Shown here: in pieces, positions 23,960-35,382 of the stretch
How positions within the stretch are numbered: the stretch's first letter is position 1
Layout of the letters: every line of letters starts with the position of its first letter
Assembly: GCF_037126465.1 (NCBI RefSeq)
Contig: NC_088204.1
Span: 64,789,807-64,853,806 of the forward strand
Source: Ornithodoros turicata
Lineage: Eukaryota; Arthropoda; Arachnida; Ixodida; Argasidae
DNA length: 64,000 nucleotides
Direction of reading: 5' to 3'
Made by a program: the position numbers and the translations under genes
Notes under the pieces: model-generated
Told to the model about the DNA's origin: nothing
Database searches by the model: none
What the model saw: only the letters and a program-made list of their open reading frames with translations

Positions 23960-25315
23960 TAGAAATCGTCCCCGTGGGTCCCAGAGTTGTCAACGTCATC
24001 TGTCGTTATCATCCGGTTTTCATTCTAAATGAGTGCCTTCGTAGTGCCCTTCATCCACACGGCAACGTCCTGGACATTTCTTATTGTTGGTACAAGGGTA
24101 GGCCAACAGTGAGGAATTGGGACAGAGTGGTGAACATCGAGATGTCTGTGAACAACCGGGTTCCGAATTTTCTTCGTGTACTTGGTGATCGCGTAACCTT
24201 CGATTACGTTAGCATGAAGAGAGTCTGCATGAAGAGAGTCGTTGCAAAAAAGAGGGGCATTTTAATGCTGCTTGCCGCGAAGAATTCTGCGACCGGTGTA
24301 GCACTCTCGGTCATCCAACGTTATCCTTCCAACGGCCCTGTCAAAGGTGTGGCGCCAATCATGCTACCGCTGACTGCACGCATAGGCGCCCGTATTCTGA
24401 AGTACTGGTTTCGCCAGCGGCTGCGTTCCACCTCTATACGACATCCCCACCGACCCGCGGAAGCCGGAGGCTGAAGATCTGCCCGGTGAAGTACCCGGAA
24501 TGCTGAAAGAAACTCAAGTAGCTTATCTGCCTTCCAGCGAACCCACAGTGGCGTAGCCACGGGGGGGCTAGGGGGGGCTCGAGCCCCCCTTACCTGCCAC
24601 GGACCGACCCACGGAATTCGTGCAAATCCGAGGAGAAAATAATATATATATATATATATGGGGGGGGGGGGTGACAGTGTGACGATCGCGAAAGTTCTTA
24701 CAGTTCATGGCGTCTAAGCAGCACTCTTGAATGGCTTTCAAAGTATGAGCTTTTCAAATTCCTTCCAATCTCGTGACACCACCTCATTGGACATGACAGC
24801 CTATATATGTAATCGTATTGTGCACGTCCAAATCAATTATTTTCGTTCTGTTTTTTTTAACCGCATTTTGCGGCGTGCACGAGTATGTGTATGTTGTCGC
24901 GCTTAGGATCAGCGGTGGGGGGGGGGGGGGAGAGCAGGGCGAGTTTTCGTATCGAGCCCCCCCTACGTTGGAGGTCTGGCTACGCCACTGAGTACAGAAG
25001 GTGTCGCCATGTGCAGAGAGGAATGATTCAATTGAAGTTTCATCTGATGAATCCAACACGATTTGCTACGAATCCCAGGATGCATCACTGGATCACAAAG
25101 TGGATTCCGAGGCCTCTAGTCCTCCAGGTGACAACGTACCTGTCGGAGAGACCTTCGTGTCTCCTCCGCCATGCTCTGGTCCACCAACAGCTAAAGCCTC
25201 AGCGAATGGGTCACCTGTGAATACTGTTCATGTGGACTGTAGTCAGCCAGATTGCAAGAGAATAATGCGCTCAACTACTAGACCCAAGGAACTGAAAGTG
25301 ACAGCTACCACGTAA
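23960..25315 (+). pseudogene. L1/Tx1-like LINE ORF1 (zinc-knuckle protein), broken
   Basis: The frame from 23974 reads PRVVNVICRYHPVFILNECL and then VVNIEMSVNNRVPNFLRVLG. After a frameshift near 24240 it continues in another frame with GHFNAAC, CDRCSTLGH and CQRCGANHATADC, that is, clustered CCHC-type knuckles, as in the nucleic-acid-binding ORF1 of LINEs. A MITE (24546-24990) interrupts the gene, and an acidic/Pro-rich tail follows (25001-25315). ORF2 of the same element begins about 150 bases downstream. Confidence 0.6.
24546..24990. mobile_element. CAGTGGCGTAGCC-type MITE, 445 bp
   Basis: The ends cagtggcgtagcca and tggctacgccactg are perfectly inverted, with long G/C runs just inside and a (ta)n stretch plus G-run at 24641-24670. 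No matching 8-bp flanks were found (cgaaccca against agtacaga), so the superfamily is uncertain. The style matches the hAT-like MITEs at 8098 and 43350. Confidence 0.7.
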
Positions 25316-25385
25316 TTGAGCTTAGTATACAAACTTCGGATCTTCCCAGGAATTATGAGCCTTTTACTCATCATGCGACTGAGCC

Positions 25386-25458
25386 CTCAAGGCGATCTTA
25401 CATCGCCCCCGGCGATGAAACTCCCCATCCATCATCCCGTAATAAAGTTGTTGTTGTT
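25386..25458 (+). mobile_element. 73-bp 5'-truncated LINE tail with target duplication
   Basis: It matches the 3' end of I-clade LINE copies (ggcgatgaaactccccatcc, then aataaagttgttgttg) and is flanked by gcgact(g/a)agcc (25375-25385 and 25459-25469; 10 of 11 positions). It is a dead-on-arrival insertion placed between ORF1 and ORF2 of the Tx1-like LINE. Confidence 0.7.
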
Positions 25459-25465
25459 GCGACTA

Positions 25466-28400
25466 AGCCTTCTCACTCTGAATGCCCAGGGATTCAAATG
25501 CCCGGATAAGTAGCGTGAGATACTGCACCTCGCTCATGTGTCCTGATGTGACCTATTGCTCCTTCAGGAAACGAACCCTTGTTCGCCCAAACACGTATGT
25601 GATTTTTGCCGGCGGTTTTCTGTGAACTGTTTCTTTTCGTTGCGGTCTGCGCGGTCGGAGGGAGTCTGTGTAGTTGTCTTCCGACCGCCGCTGCTTCGTG
25701 ATTGCATTTGTTGCTATGACGCTGAGGGCCGCGCAGTGTGTCTTCATATTTACATTGGAAACTGTAAAATTCGTGTTCTTAATGTGTACGGGCCCGCTCG
25801 TCCTGGCTTATCAAACGCTTTTTTTTTTCTTTAAAACTTGCATTCGTTCGTGCTTGAACCGCACCCAATTATACGTACTAATAGGAGACTTCAACCGTGT
25901 CAACTGTGACTGATTCTCGCAGGGACGTATCTGGTCCAGGTTTCGGTCGGCCTACGTCGAACGCGCGTGAGCTGAGGCGAATAGTGCAGCAGTACTCCTT
26001 GACTGATGCCTGGGACCATTTGTATGGCAACCAGTTCAACTATACTTTGTCCCGTGGGAATTCGTTTAGTCATCTGTGCAGAGCATACGTGCCTAGTGAG
26101 TACGCTGACTGCATCGTTCAATGCCGAACGTCACCGTTCCCTGCCTCGGTGGGGTATATCTCAGACCACGTACCTTTCTTCGTCGCGCTGGATCTCTCGA
26201 CTTTTGAAACTCGAGGGCCCGGCTGGTGGAGGCTAGACAGTGCGATATTACACGATCCCCAAGTTACTTCAGACGTAGAGGTTGCAATCCGTGACTCTTT
26301 GCGTGAGATATATAGATTTCGATAGGGTCGTCTGGGACAACCTTAAGCGGTACTGGTCAGAGCTTTTGATCCTAGCTGGTAGACGTAGGAAGGTTGCTCT
26401 CACTGAACATTTAAATGAGCTTCGTCGTCGAATGCTCATAGTGAAACGTGGAGGGCCCCTTACGTTGCTCATGCAAGACTATCTGAGCGTCCTGAAAGAG
26501 CGTTATTACCGAGCTTTGCGCTTTTCGTCCCAGACTGCGGCAGTTATGTTCAACCGCAACCGTTCTATTTTGGACTCCGACGTGTTGTGCTACATGCGTA
26601 ACTCCGACATCAGGCAGCCTCGACCGAATCATGTCGAATAAGTACGCTTGGCGGATGGGTCTGTCTCCTCTGCTCCATCAAACATCGCTCGAGTGTTTCG
26701 CACCTTTTTTGCACAATTGTTCTCTTCTGAGAGCCAGGAAAGCGACGTTGGTGAAGAGATGTTACGTTTCCTGGCTGCGTTGCCCGAACTGCTAGATGGT
26801 TTGGGATCGATGGTTGTTCTGTGACCTTATCGGAAGTTAAAGCCGTCCTTGCTGAACAAAAAGTCTCTTCTGCTCCGGGCCCAGACGGGCTGCCTGTACC
26901 GTTCTACAAATGCTTTTGGCAGCCCTGGGTCCGTCTATGGTCGCGTTGTTCACTAGATTTCTGCAAGAGCACCAGCTTCCGACTTCTTTCAAGGACGGTC
27001 GTATTGTCCTTATTCCGAACGGTGGCGATAGCAACTCGCCACAGTCCTGGCATCGTATTACGTTGCTGAACAGTGATTATACAAGACCCTTGCTTCACTT
27101 ATCGCAACACGTTTGATGAATGCACTTCCCTACCTCGTCTCTCCATTCCAAACCTGCTCAGTTTTCGGCAGAACTATCTTCTCGTCCTTGCTATTGGCAC
27201 GAGATGCCATTGAATATGCCCACAGCTTTCACCAGCCTCATTCAGTCGTCTCGTTTGATCAGGCCAAAGCCTTTGATCGCGTGGAACATTACTATCTTTT
27301 TCGTGTTCTGCGTTTGTTTGGCTTTCCCGTAGCCTTCATCACTCTCCTTCGGTCGTTGTACCCAGACTTGACAAGTGACATCGTCGTTAATGGCATCATC
27401 AAGCAGCCGTTTTCAATAACACGTGGGGTTCGTCAGGGGTGCCCGTTATCCCCTATGCTGTCCGTGTTGTGCATAGAAACGCTGTTACGTAGGCTTGCCG
27501 CTTGCCCTCGTATTCGTAGTTTTCCGCTCCCGTGTGGCGGTTCGGTGGTGGTATCTGCGTATGCAGATGAAATTACACTCTTTCTGAGGGACAGTGATAG
27601 CCTGTGCGAAGCGCTTCCGATTTTTGACGAGTATTCGCGTGTTTCTAGTGCCCGGCTCAACACTTCAAAAAATAAGGCATTGCCTATAGCTGGTTTTAGT
27701 GGCGACTTCTTGGGCGATATAGAGCAGTGCTCATCCCTTCGAATTTTGGGAGTAGTGTTTGACCAACAGGGTGCGGCACGAGAAAACTCGGGTTCACTGC
27801 TCCAGGACGTTGAAAGCAAGGTGTCGATAGCCAGAACGTTTGACCTACCTTTTCAAGAGCGTGCATACCTAATCAAGAATGTGCTATGCAGTAAAAGCTG
27901 TGGTTTATTTCCCGGGTTACTATATACCGCCTCTAGCTGTATGCACTAGGGTTTCTTCGGTGATTTTCTCCTTCTTTTTGGGGTGGAAGAACAACTCTTG
28001 TTAGACGTGCGGTCCTACAACAGCTGCGATCCCAAGAGGGCTGGAGCCTCCCGTGCATTTCTACTTTTTGTACACTGCTTGCCCTTCCGGCTGTCCTCCG
28101 TGACGATACTGAGCATTCAGCGCGTGCGCTTGCATTGTACCCGCTTGGCCACTTCCGCAAAGCATTAGTTCCTCGCGGACTAGGGAATAGGTACCCTGAA
28201 GCCAGTTCTCCGTCCCTGTTTTATTGACGTATCGCAGAGAGATTTTGCGACATACAGGCTTAGGCCTCTCAAGTTCATCCTCGGTCGGTCCCTGCATCAC
28301 GTATCTGCGAATTGCTATGTCCCTTGGATGAACCCCGATCGGATAACTTGGGAAACCTAGGTTTCCCAAGTTATCCGATCGGGGTTCATAGGTCTATCGT

Positions 28401-28977
28401 GGGATGATATCCGGCCTGATAATTTCCCACGCGAAGTCTGTGACTTTTTGTGGGAGCTGGCCTGGGGTGTTCTGCCTACGCGGGATCGCTTATTTCGGTG
28501 GGGCGTTACCAGTACCATCTTTTGTCGGAATTGTCCCAACATCAAATCCGTGTCTCACGTATTAGACGACTGCGTTGTAGCAAGAACGTTTTGGACTGTC
28601 GTCGTTTGTCGGGTTTTCCCGTTTCGCTATCGTTTAGGGTACCGAATCAGGGACAGGTTTGTTATTATGCTTGTTGCAGTGGCAAGGTATGTCTTGTGGA
28701 AGAATAGATGCAGAGCGGTAGCTCAAGGCAGGCGCCTTCGCGTTCAGTACCCTCCACTCATGTCGCTTTACATGCAGTTAGTCATTCTCTTGGAGACCCA
28801 GCTTGTTACACTTGCACAGATAGAGAGTTCCTCCAAAGGTGTTCGACGCTGTACATTAGTATCCGCCGCGGCCGTGTCTCTGAATTGCCACTGGTTTCTC
28901 TAAGTGCATGGCGTTCCTTTGTGGGTTTCTTTGAGAATATTACGCGTGTTTTAGTTTGTTTGGCTAGTAGAGTGTGA
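25466..28977 (+). pseudogene. L1/Tx1-like LINE ORF2: endonuclease and reverse transcriptase
   Basis: The translation, in several frames, shows an AP endonuclease (LTLNAQGFKCPD near 25475; LLQETN; VLIGDFNRVNCD near 25890; SDHVPF near 26165), then a reverse transcriptase (PGPDGLPVPFYK near 26875; VSFDQAKAFDRVEH near 27245; RGVRQGCPLSP near 27425; AYADEITLF near 27560), then a C-terminal CCHC finger (CRNCPNIKSVSHVLDDC near 28525). The catalytic box reads YADE instead of YADD. There are multiple frameshifts and a 62-bp palindrome at 28328-28389. Order and wording are closest to Tx1-type L1 elements, but the clade call is by eye. Confidence 0.78.
28328..28389. repeat. 62-bp perfect palindrome
   Basis: Two 29-bp arms (atgaaccccgatcgg...) flank the central ctag with no mismatch. 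It interrupts LINE ORF2 just before the frame that carries the C-terminal finger. Confidence 0.9.
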
Positions 28978-29115
28978 CTTGTGTAGTGTAAGCATTTTGT
29001 GTATTTAGCTTGTGCTACATTATATTGAAGCTGTATTGAAATTGTATCGAACTTGTACTACACAAGTTTACTTGGTCTCTGATCACAGAACGGCAGCTTG
29101 CTTCAGACGTTTTCG

Positions 29116-29337
29116 CTATTCGCCTACTGCGACATCTTCGTATTCATCGGCAACAAAATGAGCAGAGCATACACGACGTGGCTGCTGTATCTCATAGTCG
29201 AGTGCTCCGAACCATTTTCGTTTTCGCGCACTGTCCTGAGGAATCTTGTGGTAGAAAACGCACGTCGAAGATGAACGATTTCTGCATCCCCGAACAACAA
29301 AACGTACACCAGGTCTTTCGAATCCGCATCGAAATGC
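29116..29337 (-). pseudogene. THAP zinc-finger exon, first Cys missing
   Basis: Minus-strand reading gives GCRNRSSSTCVFYHKIPQD, KRKWFGAL and RRVCSAHF, the ordered signature of a THAP DNA-binding domain (second Cys, FxxxP, W, C..H). The position for the first zinc Cys, just before GC, reads Phe/Val (RFVVRGC), so the C2CH site looks incomplete. A splice acceptor (cctgcag) lies just upstream at 29338-29344, and a possible donor (gtaggc) at 29122-29127, before the TAG at 29116-29118. THAP domains occur in P-element-type transposases and derived host factors. Which one this is cannot be told from one exon. Confidence 0.65.
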
Positions 29338-29394
29338 CTGCAGGTGAACATCATTTTTAAAATAACGTTTAGGTGTAACAATACTGTGCATCAA

Positions 29395-31055
29395 CTTTGT
29401 TCTCTACAGAATTAACTGTCACGTGGTACCAGTTGACCAATCTCTGGACCCGCAACCCAAGATGCGTTTGTTTGCCGTTCGTTGTCAGCGCCGTCCAGGC
29501 TCCGTCAGTCTTCAAAATATTTTTTCGTAAAAAATACGCCGAATTGAGAAGTAATGCTCTCTGTGTGTTATCAAACAAGGATGTTGTGCAGAATGGTGGG
29601 TAAAAATATGAGGGTTATTTTTCACTTTACAGTTCCCTTAACAGTTCCTTGTTCGCTGAATTATCTACCCTTCTAACCAGTGCCTATGAGTGCCTATTTC
29701 TCAATTTTTTTTTTCTTTTCTTATCAACTCAACTCAACTTTACCCTTCCAACTTCAAACTTGCAGGTCAAGTCATACATGGTTTTTGAAAAGTGTCTGCC
29801 GTAGTACGTGTTCTGAAAACTTGTATGCGGTCTACCAGCCGCAAAATGCAGTCGCTGACTGCACTGTCGGCCAGAAGATAGTGCACTGGCTCCGCTGCGG
29901 TGGCACCGCGCTGACTAAGCAGCTCATTTCTGAGCTCTGGAAGAGACGCTCTGGCAAAGTGAAGTATTCGTTTTCTCTACCGCTCTTTGTATTTACGTAC
30001 AACTTGGTGTGATATTTTTATCTTTGCGAGTCATTCGTTGATACGTGTGCGGCACTAGAGAGAAGCTTTCAATCCCAGAGAACATCCATAGTGTCAGTAT
30101 ATAGTAGTATTATATAGTAGTATAGTATAGTAGTAGTTAGTTATAGTATTACTAAGATTAATATTAAGATAGTATCGTGGTAACAGAGTTGGTCCGGAAA
30201 CTCGGTCGAGACATGGGACCTCCGTTCCGTTCTTCTTGAGTAGGGAAACAATTAAAAGAAAGCGTGGGGCAGTTTCAACAGGCTGAGAATAAATTAGTAG
30301 TGCAACATTCCTCTTTCCGATGTCGATACATTCTTTGCTGCCGGCATTCTGTCCATAAGCAAGGGAAACGTGTATCGCCGTACCGCTTCCCTGTCCGGAC
30401 CCGCTGCCGAACCTCCACTCGCAGCTTTCCGAAATCGTCGCCAGGTGGCCACGGCTTCGCTGGAATCGCGAATACCTGTGTTTCGCTGAAATAGCGGCTT
30501 GTGAGTGCGGGACAGGAGCAGATTCCAACCTCACGAATGATGGACGGCGTCAGGCACAGGGCCTGAGCACTAAAGGCAGCCCGACTCCTGATATGTTGAA
30601 AAACGAATGCAATAACGACGTGATGATCAGTGAAACGTAGTAAAACAAATTCACTGCCATCCCACTCCCTCAGAGTAATTTACACTCCCTTAAAGTGTTA
30701 AGCTACGCTCCTGGACGCACTGTAACATACGGGTGTTGTAGCACTGCGTACGCAATCGATTTGTGTACGCAATTAAATGGCGTGCGCACACTCGGTATGC
30801 TCAGAACGTCACTTTCCGTACACCGCGCGCGTAGCGTGATGTGAACACGCTATACTGTCTTGCGTTCGAAAAGTGATTGCGTACCGTCAGTATATACTCA
30901 GTGGCGGTGCGCATAGTTATACGTAGTATGTTACAGTGCGTAACCTGTTTATTGGGTACGCTACAAATAAAACTCTTTATATTGTGTATGCTTTCGAGGA
31001 GATTGAGCAAACGTTACTCTACGTGAGAGTGATCTCATTTGTGAGTTTTAGTACA
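29395..31055. other. No recognisable gene
   Basis: Only short shadow frames. A low-complexity tagta-rich tract lies at about 30095-30150. A sequence rich in gtacgc/gcgtac motifs runs through 30720-31000. Confidence 0.5.
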
Positions 31056-31184
31056 TCGTACGCTATCGCCTTTGCGTACGTAAGGGGTAGCGTTGGTGGT
31101 TCTACCACACGCAAAACATAAATACAGCTTCACGCATTACGCCACCACGCTATCCGTTACGTACGCAAAGGCGATAGCGTACGA
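31056..31184. repeat. 37-bp inverted repeat (hairpin)
   Basis: Arms 31056-31092 and 31148-31184 match at 35 of 37 positions (tcgtacgctatcgcctttgc...) around a 55-nt loop. It may be part of a degraded TIR element. No further ends were found. Confidence 0.7.
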
Positions 31185-31423
31185 CGCACCAAAACTATCT
31201 ATTGACATAGGTTTGACATTGGTAAAACAGTTGGGCACGTTCTATTTGCGCAGCGACGCCCGAAACTACGCGAGCGCGACCGGCTGGTGGTGTGTTATTT
31301 TCGAGCGGTCTCCTTGTCGATGGGGCGACATGTTGCTCGCCGGGAATAATGCGTTTTGGGCCGACTTTTCAAGGAACTATGGCTTAAAACGTCGGAGGAA
31401 CACCTAAGAAAAACACACAGACA

Positions 31424-32402
31424 TACACAGTAAATCATTTTACACCTTTATTTGCTCTTAAAAGGTGTATTCTTATAAAAACACCCTTTTCTATTCCACA
31501 AAGGGTGCAAGAAGAGCATTACTAAAGGTGTAATATTGATATACACCACGTTTTATCTAATGTCGATCATTAAGGGTGTAAAGTGGGGTGTTGAAACAGG
31601 TGTTTACCGTCTAATACACCTTTTTTACACCCCATTTAGATTGGGAATATGGTGTTAAAAACGGTGTTTTATTTCGTTAAAGAAAAATTATGCTGGTTTC
31701 ACAGCTCCGCTCAGCAAGTATAACCTGAGTTAAAAACACAGTATTTGACAGGGAGGTATGTTAGAAACTTACCCTATATCTTTGACTCGTTGCAAGCGTG
31801 GGTGTTAGTTGCAAAAACGCATTCCCGTCACCGTTACGAACGTTTCCCGCCCCACCACATGTAACGAACGTGCCTCAACAAATTGCATTTCAGTATATGA
31901 TCCATCCGACATGCCAATATAGGCTACTGAGGGTGCCCGAGGTTTCTTCAAGCCTCTGCACTCACGTTGGTCCCACAGTGTTACCAAGCTAACGAGGCGT
32001 GCCTGCGACGCATTGCGCTCCGGTTTAGGTTCTACGGTGGAACCACGGCTGGAAGTCTGCCGTGTTCACGGTGCTGCTTGTCGTAGAAGCAAGAGCTTCG
32101 AACTGTATGTCTCGGCCACTGGTCTCGGCATGCTGCCGCGGAAGCTTCTATTACACTATTTGCGAGGGAATATTTGCTAGCCAATAATTCCATCATAAAA
32201 GGTGTTTTCAATAGAATACTCCCCTTTTAAGGGTGTTTTTGTTTTTAAACGCCCATTATAACAGTGTTTTATTAGGAATACACTTAACTAAAGGGTGTAT
32301 TAGAAAACACCCATCATTTGAGTGTAAAGACAACACCAAAAAGGTGTGCGCCATGGGACAAGCCATTTACACCAAAAAAGTGTAAAAAAGTTTACTGTGT
32401 AC
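31424..32402. mobile_element. tacacc-repeat TIR element, non-autonomous, about 980 bp
   Basis: The termini tacacagtaaa and tttactgtgta are inverted, followed inside by ttttacacc. Both subterminal 250-bp zones are packed with tacacc and ggtgt motifs. Flanks atac and gtac agree at 3 of 4 positions, in line with the 4-bp gtac flank of the family member at 56149. The unique centre (31690-32170) has no coding sequence that I recognise. Confidence 0.65.
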
Positions 32403-33868
32403 AGTCGATATAAACGTAACTGTGCTTTACGTGTGTGCTGAATTCCGCCCAGCGGAGCGTGTTTAGTCTATGGGATAGACGAGAAATATGAGCGACACAT
32501 CCACATCCGGTTTCACGCTGATTCATTCATTCAACACGACATGTGCATCATAACCTATTATCATCACGACCCGTCATTCGAGATCAACTCACGGTTCCCA
32601 CAAACATCATACTTCAACCTCAGAACGCATCATTCGCAACTCCATAAGGATTTCAACTGCAAAACTCGTTGCTCCCCACCATTCAACTTCAAATCAACAT
32701 CCTACCACACCACAACTATGCCATCACCCAAAGCACATTATTCACCGTGACGTGTTTGTGAATGATGTCCGTTGAAGGCATTTTCAATGAATTCTCCGAA
32801 CTATGGCTACCACATCTCTGCGGACGTCATAAAACTATCCGACTGAGATGATCGTGCTTTTCGAGACTCTTTCATGCTAAACGTAATCAGCAAGTGTTGT
32901 CTAGAATCGGTGGCTTGATTACTTGGAAGAACAGAAACATGACAGGAGTTTCAGAAGTGATCGAGAATGATGACACCGCAGCGAAGGCGCTGACAATAAA
33001 ATTCACAAACAAATGAATGGATGTACCACGTTTTCCCACATTTCCGTGTCCTTCTGACCTTTGAAAGATTCTGAAGATGGAAGAAAACTCTGCTTAAAAA
33101 AAAAGCAGGAAGTCTGCTGGCTGTTTTATTTCCACGTCGACGTGTCCCTCAATAAATAACTGGTGGCATTTGTACCATTGGAAGATTCTCGGAAGCTATA
33201 TGAAAGAGCTTTACATCACAGCCGTTGCATTGAAGCGTACACGTCTGCTCGGGCCTCTAAACTTACGACGTTTTGCTCCATTCTTTATAGAGAGCAAAAT
33301 AGTACAGTACAGGCTTGGTTCGTAACCTACACTTCCCAAGAGAATACCCGCATGATTCAGCTATTTTGAAAGGCCTGGCCATATATATCTCGGGAGTGCA
33401 GCACTCACATCAATATGTATTGTCTGGCTCATCATATCGTAGAAGAGTATGGAGATGGATTTTAATGGGACTCCCCGTACACTTTTAGATTTGTGTAGCA
33501 TCGCGAGGAATCGTTCCATTTCCATGCATGAAATATATTTTAGCTCGTTGGAAGTTTCACTTTAAATAGAACAAGCTGCGGTGGGCGTTTCTTTGAACTT
33601 GAAGGGAAAAAAATATCATGAAAAGTAACGGTTCCGATGCTGAAACGCACAACGAAACAACACAACAACGTAAGCCCCAGGGTGCCAAAGAATATGAACA
33701 CTTGAAACATGGCAGTCGTCGACAAGCCCAAACAGACACGACTGGTACTCGAGAGGTGCGTGGTTCGACTCTCGGCGCTCTCTGGCATTCTCGGCGTCTG
33801 CTATACTAGTTCGATTTAAAAAAAAATGTTGGAGTGTACCTCGGACAATGTAAAAAGCGCCCTATATA
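32403..33868. other. No recognisable gene
   Basis: Nothing supported. A short tRNA-B-box-like gtggttcgactctcg occurs near 33760 without a convincing cloverleaf. Confidence 0.5.
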
Positions 33869-34060
33869 CAGAGCGATCTTTTTTTAGACGATACAGATTT
33901 TTCATTTAAAAAAAAACTATAAGGGCTATAGACATGCTGTATTCACTCGTTGTGAAGTGGAACAGCCTTTAGCCTTTAGGCTTTTTCAGAGCCTTTGAAA
34001 AAGGAAATCTAACCATCACGGACCTCCCGCCGTAATCTGGACGGGAGGTCCAACGTCTCT

Positions 34061-35382
34061 ATGACACTTACCACAGGTCAACAGGTCCCCGTCAGCCCTG
34101 CCAAACGACAACGGGTAGGGAGCCCTTCCTCTGGTGATCCCAACAACCCACAGATCGTGAATGCTTCCGATAACACCATGGACACTTCGGCACCGCCAGC
34201 TCCTCAGCAGACAGATGCGATGAACAATGGCAACATTGCCACTTAACTTCATGACCCGTTCACCACTGTCACCTACAAGAAGAACCGAGCCGGCGGTATT
34301 CCCATACTGTTTCGACCAGCAACTACTGACTACTCCTTCTGGAAGGTGAATCATAATGCGGTCGCTAGTGAGATACGCCTGCTAACCCAACAACAGGTTA
34401 TGCACCACCGTTTCCACCGAGATGGTTCTCTCTTCGTCTCCGTACGGTCCGAAGCAGCCGCCCGCAACCTTTTGTCTGCTAAGTGCTTAGCTGGGATTCA
34501 GGTGATACCATCAATACCCCAATCATGCGCCAGAAATATGGGCAAGATATATGATGTTCCAAGAGAGTATTCGAACGACGACCTCGTGCTCTACCTTAAA
34601 GACGCAGGGGTTTTATCTGCACGGCGACAGGTTCGGCATTCCATAGCAGAAGATGGCAGTGATGTGTTTACCCCGTTACGGAGCGTTATCCTGACTTTTG
34701 AACCTACAATCCGTCTTCCTCCCCGAATTGCCCTTGGGTTTCAGACCTTCACAGTCCAAGAGTACATAGAAGGCCCCATACAGTGTTATAACTGCCAACG
34801 ATTTGGCTATATTGCACGAAATTGCCGAGGTTCTACACGGTGTGGCATCTGCGCCGGACCTCACCGGAGAACAGACTGCAACAATAAAAGAAAGCCAAAG
34901 TGTGCTAACTGCAAATCCAGCCATCCCGCATCATTTTCTTTATGTCCTGTCAAGACCGCCGCCACCAAAAGGCACAAGACCGGAACCTACGACTTCCGTC
35001 TGACGCTCCTAGGGATGCTAGTGCCACAGTCCCGTCTCGTACAAATGCACAAGAATTTCCTGCACTACCCCCTCGATCTGCACCAGGTGAACGAGGGTCA
35101 CTGAACACAGTCGCGGCTACGCCTATCACAAGCCCACCGCCTCCTCGTCCATCAAGACAGATTACAAACACTTACGCCAGTGTGACGGAACCAGCACGCT
35201 CGAGGAGACAGTTACCCTCATCAGCCTCTCAATATATGCCTTCTCCGGGACTCTTCTCAGCGGTACTCGCTGCCCTTAAGGCCATTGTCTCTGCTTTTCC
35301 TGGTGCGTCGCAACTGCCCGAGGTTCATGCGCTTCTGGCACTGGAGGCATTATCTTCGCATCAGCATGACGGAATTGTATAA
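34061..35382 (+). pseudogene. LINE ORF1: gag-like zinc-knuckle protein, broken
   Basis: The frame from MTLTTGQQVPVSPAKRQRVG meets TAA at 34244-34246 and then continues in the same frame to about 34955. It carries an RNA-binding-like middle (VPREYSNDDLVLYLKDAGV) and three CCHC knuckles: CYNCQRFGYIARNC, CGICAGPHRRTDC and CANCKSSHPASFSLC (34785-34950). A frameshift near 34955 moves the Pro/Ser-rich C-terminus into another frame that ends at 35382. It overlaps the ORF2 start. The product would coat LINE RNA. Confidence 0.8.
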
